From positions 1 to 32,876 of the forward strand of contig DATGXI010000053.1 in NCBI GenBank assembly GCA_035299065.1: a DNA stretch of 32,876 nt, read 5' to 3'. This DNA is from DASPJQ01 sp035299065. Lineage in GTDB: Bacteria; Bacteroidota; Bacteroidia; Flavobacteriales_D; UBA2798. The notes under the pieces were generated by a model, which saw only the letters and a program-made list of their open reading frames with translations, made no database searches and was not told the origin of the DNA. Made by a program: the position numbers and the translations under genes. This document shows positions 31,288-32,876 of the stretch, in pieces; positions within the stretch are counted from its first letter, which is position 1; each line of letters opens with the position of its first letter.

Positions 31288-32876
31288 AGCTTTACACCAA
31301 TAACACAAACATCATCCAGCTGCTCAAACTCGCCTTTCCAGGTTTCAAACTGCTCTTCCAACTTAGCGTTTTGTTCACTTAACGAGAATTTACTTACGCG
31401 CACTAAAAGAGAATTCAGGTTTGAGCTTTTGAATTTTTTTCCTTTTGGCCCTCCAAACTGGTCAGCGTACCCATCAGAATAAAAATACACAATATCGCCT
31501 GTTTGTAAATCAACCTCGTGTTGGGTAAACGACTGGCGTATCACACCTTTTCCAATTGGCATTTTATCGGCAGGCAGCTCCTGTGCTTCACCTTTGCGAA
31601 TGAGCAGCGGTTTGTTGTGTGCCGAAGCGTATCGCAGCTTCATATTTTTCCTGTCAAAATGTGCCAGCGTTCCGTCCATACCGTCCTGCCCGCCATTGCG
31701 TGAAACATTTTCAATTAAGCGCTTTCGTATATAATTAAGTGCATCGCTGGGTTTGCCCATTTCTTTTTCTATCACGGCTTCGTTCAAAAACGAAATGTTC
31801 AACAAGCTCATAAAAGCACCTGGTACCCCATGGCCCGTTGAATCGCAAACCGCCAGGTAAAATTCATCGCCCCGTTTAGCACTCCAATAAAAATCGCCAC
31901 TTACAATGTCTTTTGGTTTGAATAGAATAAAATGTTCAGCAAACATTTCGTTCAACATATTGGCCGATGGTAACAAGGCATTTTGAATTTCCTTTGCATA
32001 ATGCATACTGTCAAGCATCTCTTTGTTCTTAACATCTACAATTTGTTTTTGTTGTTCAATGGTTGCTTTTTGCTGGCGTATAATTTTAAATCGACTGTAT
32101 CCATAAATTATGAACAGGATCAATACTGCTAAACCAATATATAAAACAATGTTTTGGAATTTTTCCCTTGCCAGGCGCTCTTCTTTGATGATGTTTTCTT
32201 CGGCATGTTTCAAGCTGTCAGTTGCGGCTTTGTTTTCGTACTGATACTTAAACTGGTTTTTAACCATGGCTTTTTGCGTTTTGCCATTGTTAACGCTATC
32301 GCGCATACGAATGTACAGGTCATAGTAGGTTAACGATTCTTCAAAGTTGCGTCTTGCTTTTAACGCGTTGCTATAGGTAAAGGCCGAACGTGAAATGGTT
32401 TCGGGGTTCCGTGATTTTTGCGCATATTCCATTCCCTGTTTTGCACAATAAAAGGCGCTATCGGGTTTATTTGTTTCAGTATAAAAATCGGAAAGGGTTA
32501 CATACGAATTGGCAATGCCACTATGATCGTCAATAGCAAGCCGTATTTTTAAAGCAGTTAACAGGTAATTTTTTGCCTCTTTTTCTTTGCCCTCGCGTTT
32601 GTAAATGCTGCCAATAAAATTAAGGCAGTTGGCCAATGCCGATTTTAAGTGCGGCTTTTTTTCAAGTATTTTTTTTGATTCCTCCAGCAATTCAAGCGCA
32701 AGGTCATCGCGTTTTTGTGCTGAATAAATTTTTGACATGTTCAGGCAATTGTAGGCAACACCACCCCAGTCGTTGATTTTTGTATAGTAAACCCGTGATT
32801 TTTTTAAGAAGGTTAATGCTGAGGCCGTATCGCCCAGGTCGGTGTAAACCGATGCAATGTTGTTGTACGACTCGGC
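31284..32876 (-). CDS. TPR-containing SpoIIE/PP2C-family phosphatase (N-terminal part off window)
   Basis: The frame stays open from the stop at 31284 to the last base of the window. The ATG at 32738 is therefore internal: the 46 codons before it continue the TPR pattern (ESYNNIASVYTDLGDTASAL). Visible are 530 residues: TPR repeats, a coiled coil, a membrane helix (IVLYIGLAVLILFIIYGY, near 32100-32155), a second coiled coil, and a PP2C/SpoIIE domain with SGDFYWSAK, CDSTGHGVPGAFMS, YFYSDGYADQFGG and the C-terminal DDVCVIGVKL. All metal-binding Asp positions are kept. It is a paralogue of the phosphatase at 25419-27677 with the same layout, although the spacing and TPR sequences differ. The signal peptide and first TPRs lie beyond the window. 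Confidence 0.9.
   Translation of the reverse strand, partial: AESYNNIASVYTDLGDTASALTFLKKSRVYYTKINDWGGVAYNCLNMSKIYSAQKRDDLALELLEESKKILEKKPHLKSALANCLNFIGSIYKREGKEKEAKNYLLTALKIRLAIDDHSGIANSYVTLSDFYTETNKPDSAFYCAKQGMEYAQKSRNPETISRSAFTYSNALKARRNFEESLTYYDLYIRMRDSVNNGKTQKAMVKNQFKYQYENKAATDSLKHAEENIIKEERLAREKFQNIVLYIGLAVLILFIIYGYSRFKIIRQQKATIEQQKQIVDVKNKEMLDSMHYAKEIQNALLPSANMLNEMFAEHFILFKPKDIVSGDFYWSAKRGDEFYLAVCDSTGHGVPGAFMSLLNISFLNEAVIEKEMGKPSDALNYIRKRLIENVSRNGGQDGMDGTLAHFDRKNMKLRYASAHNKPLLIRKGEAQELPADKMPIGKGVIRQSFTQHEVDLQTGDIVYFYSDGYADQFGGPKGKKFKSSNLNSLLVRVSKFSLSEQNAKLEEQFETWKGEFEQLDDVCVIGVKL

Overview
The window looks like chromosome of a Bacteroidota bacterium. The evidence is an AT-rich composition, several secreted proteins ending in Bacteroidota-type (T9SS) C-terminal sorting domains, promoters of the Bacteroidota form TAnnTTTG, weak or absent Shine-Dalgarno sequences, a long three-domain IspG, and families typical of the phylum (DUF2490, TPR/SpoIIE phosphatases, DUF4080 radical SAM). 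The genus cannot be told from the sequence. I see no tRNA, rRNA, CRISPR array, transposase or prophage.

Layout. 1-952 (minus): start of pdhA, preceded by cdd. 1041-5092 (plus): a compact five-gene operon of a CotH-type kinase with a T9SS tail, a small lipoprotein, a VTC-type polyphosphate polymerase-like protein, a DUF4956 membrane protein and a DUF2490 outer-membrane barrel. 5218-15539 (plus): two very large modular T9SS cargo proteins, each followed by a clear intrinsic terminator. The first has an Asp-box propeller and a 12-copy array of 87-residue Ig/PKD-like repeats. The second is a trypsin-fold lysyl-endopeptidase-like protease. They share middle and C-terminal modules. 15613-19542: mixed small and housekeeping genes, namely an unknown Cys-containing protein, a 2-hydroxyacid dehydrogenase, a DEDDh exonuclease with a degenerate GIY-YIG-like domain, a previously untracked 42-residue membrane protein, and a secreted protein of unknown function. 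19613-23048 (plus): a B12-binding radical SAM protein and a secreted protein with an Asn/Thr/Ser linker. 23305-29693 (minus): ispG, a TPR/SpoIIE phosphatase, and dxs, so two MEP-pathway genes flank a signalling phosphatase. 29902-31287 (plus): a MORN/YwqK-repeat protein. 31284-32876 (minus, running off the window): a second TPR/SpoIIE phosphatase.

The most promising candidate for an undescribed system is the operon at 1041-5092. Its products would span cytosol, inner membrane, periplasm or outer-membrane lipoprotein layer, outer membrane and cell surface, and it pairs a protein-kinase-like fold with a polyphosphate-polymerase-like fold. The co-occurrence of CotH, VTC-type and DUF4956 genes is known from other bacteria. 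The shared job is, to my knowledge, not established. Second in interest are the highly regular repeat array with its nested two-repeat duplication, and the exonuclease whose GIY-YIG domain has lost its signature residues.
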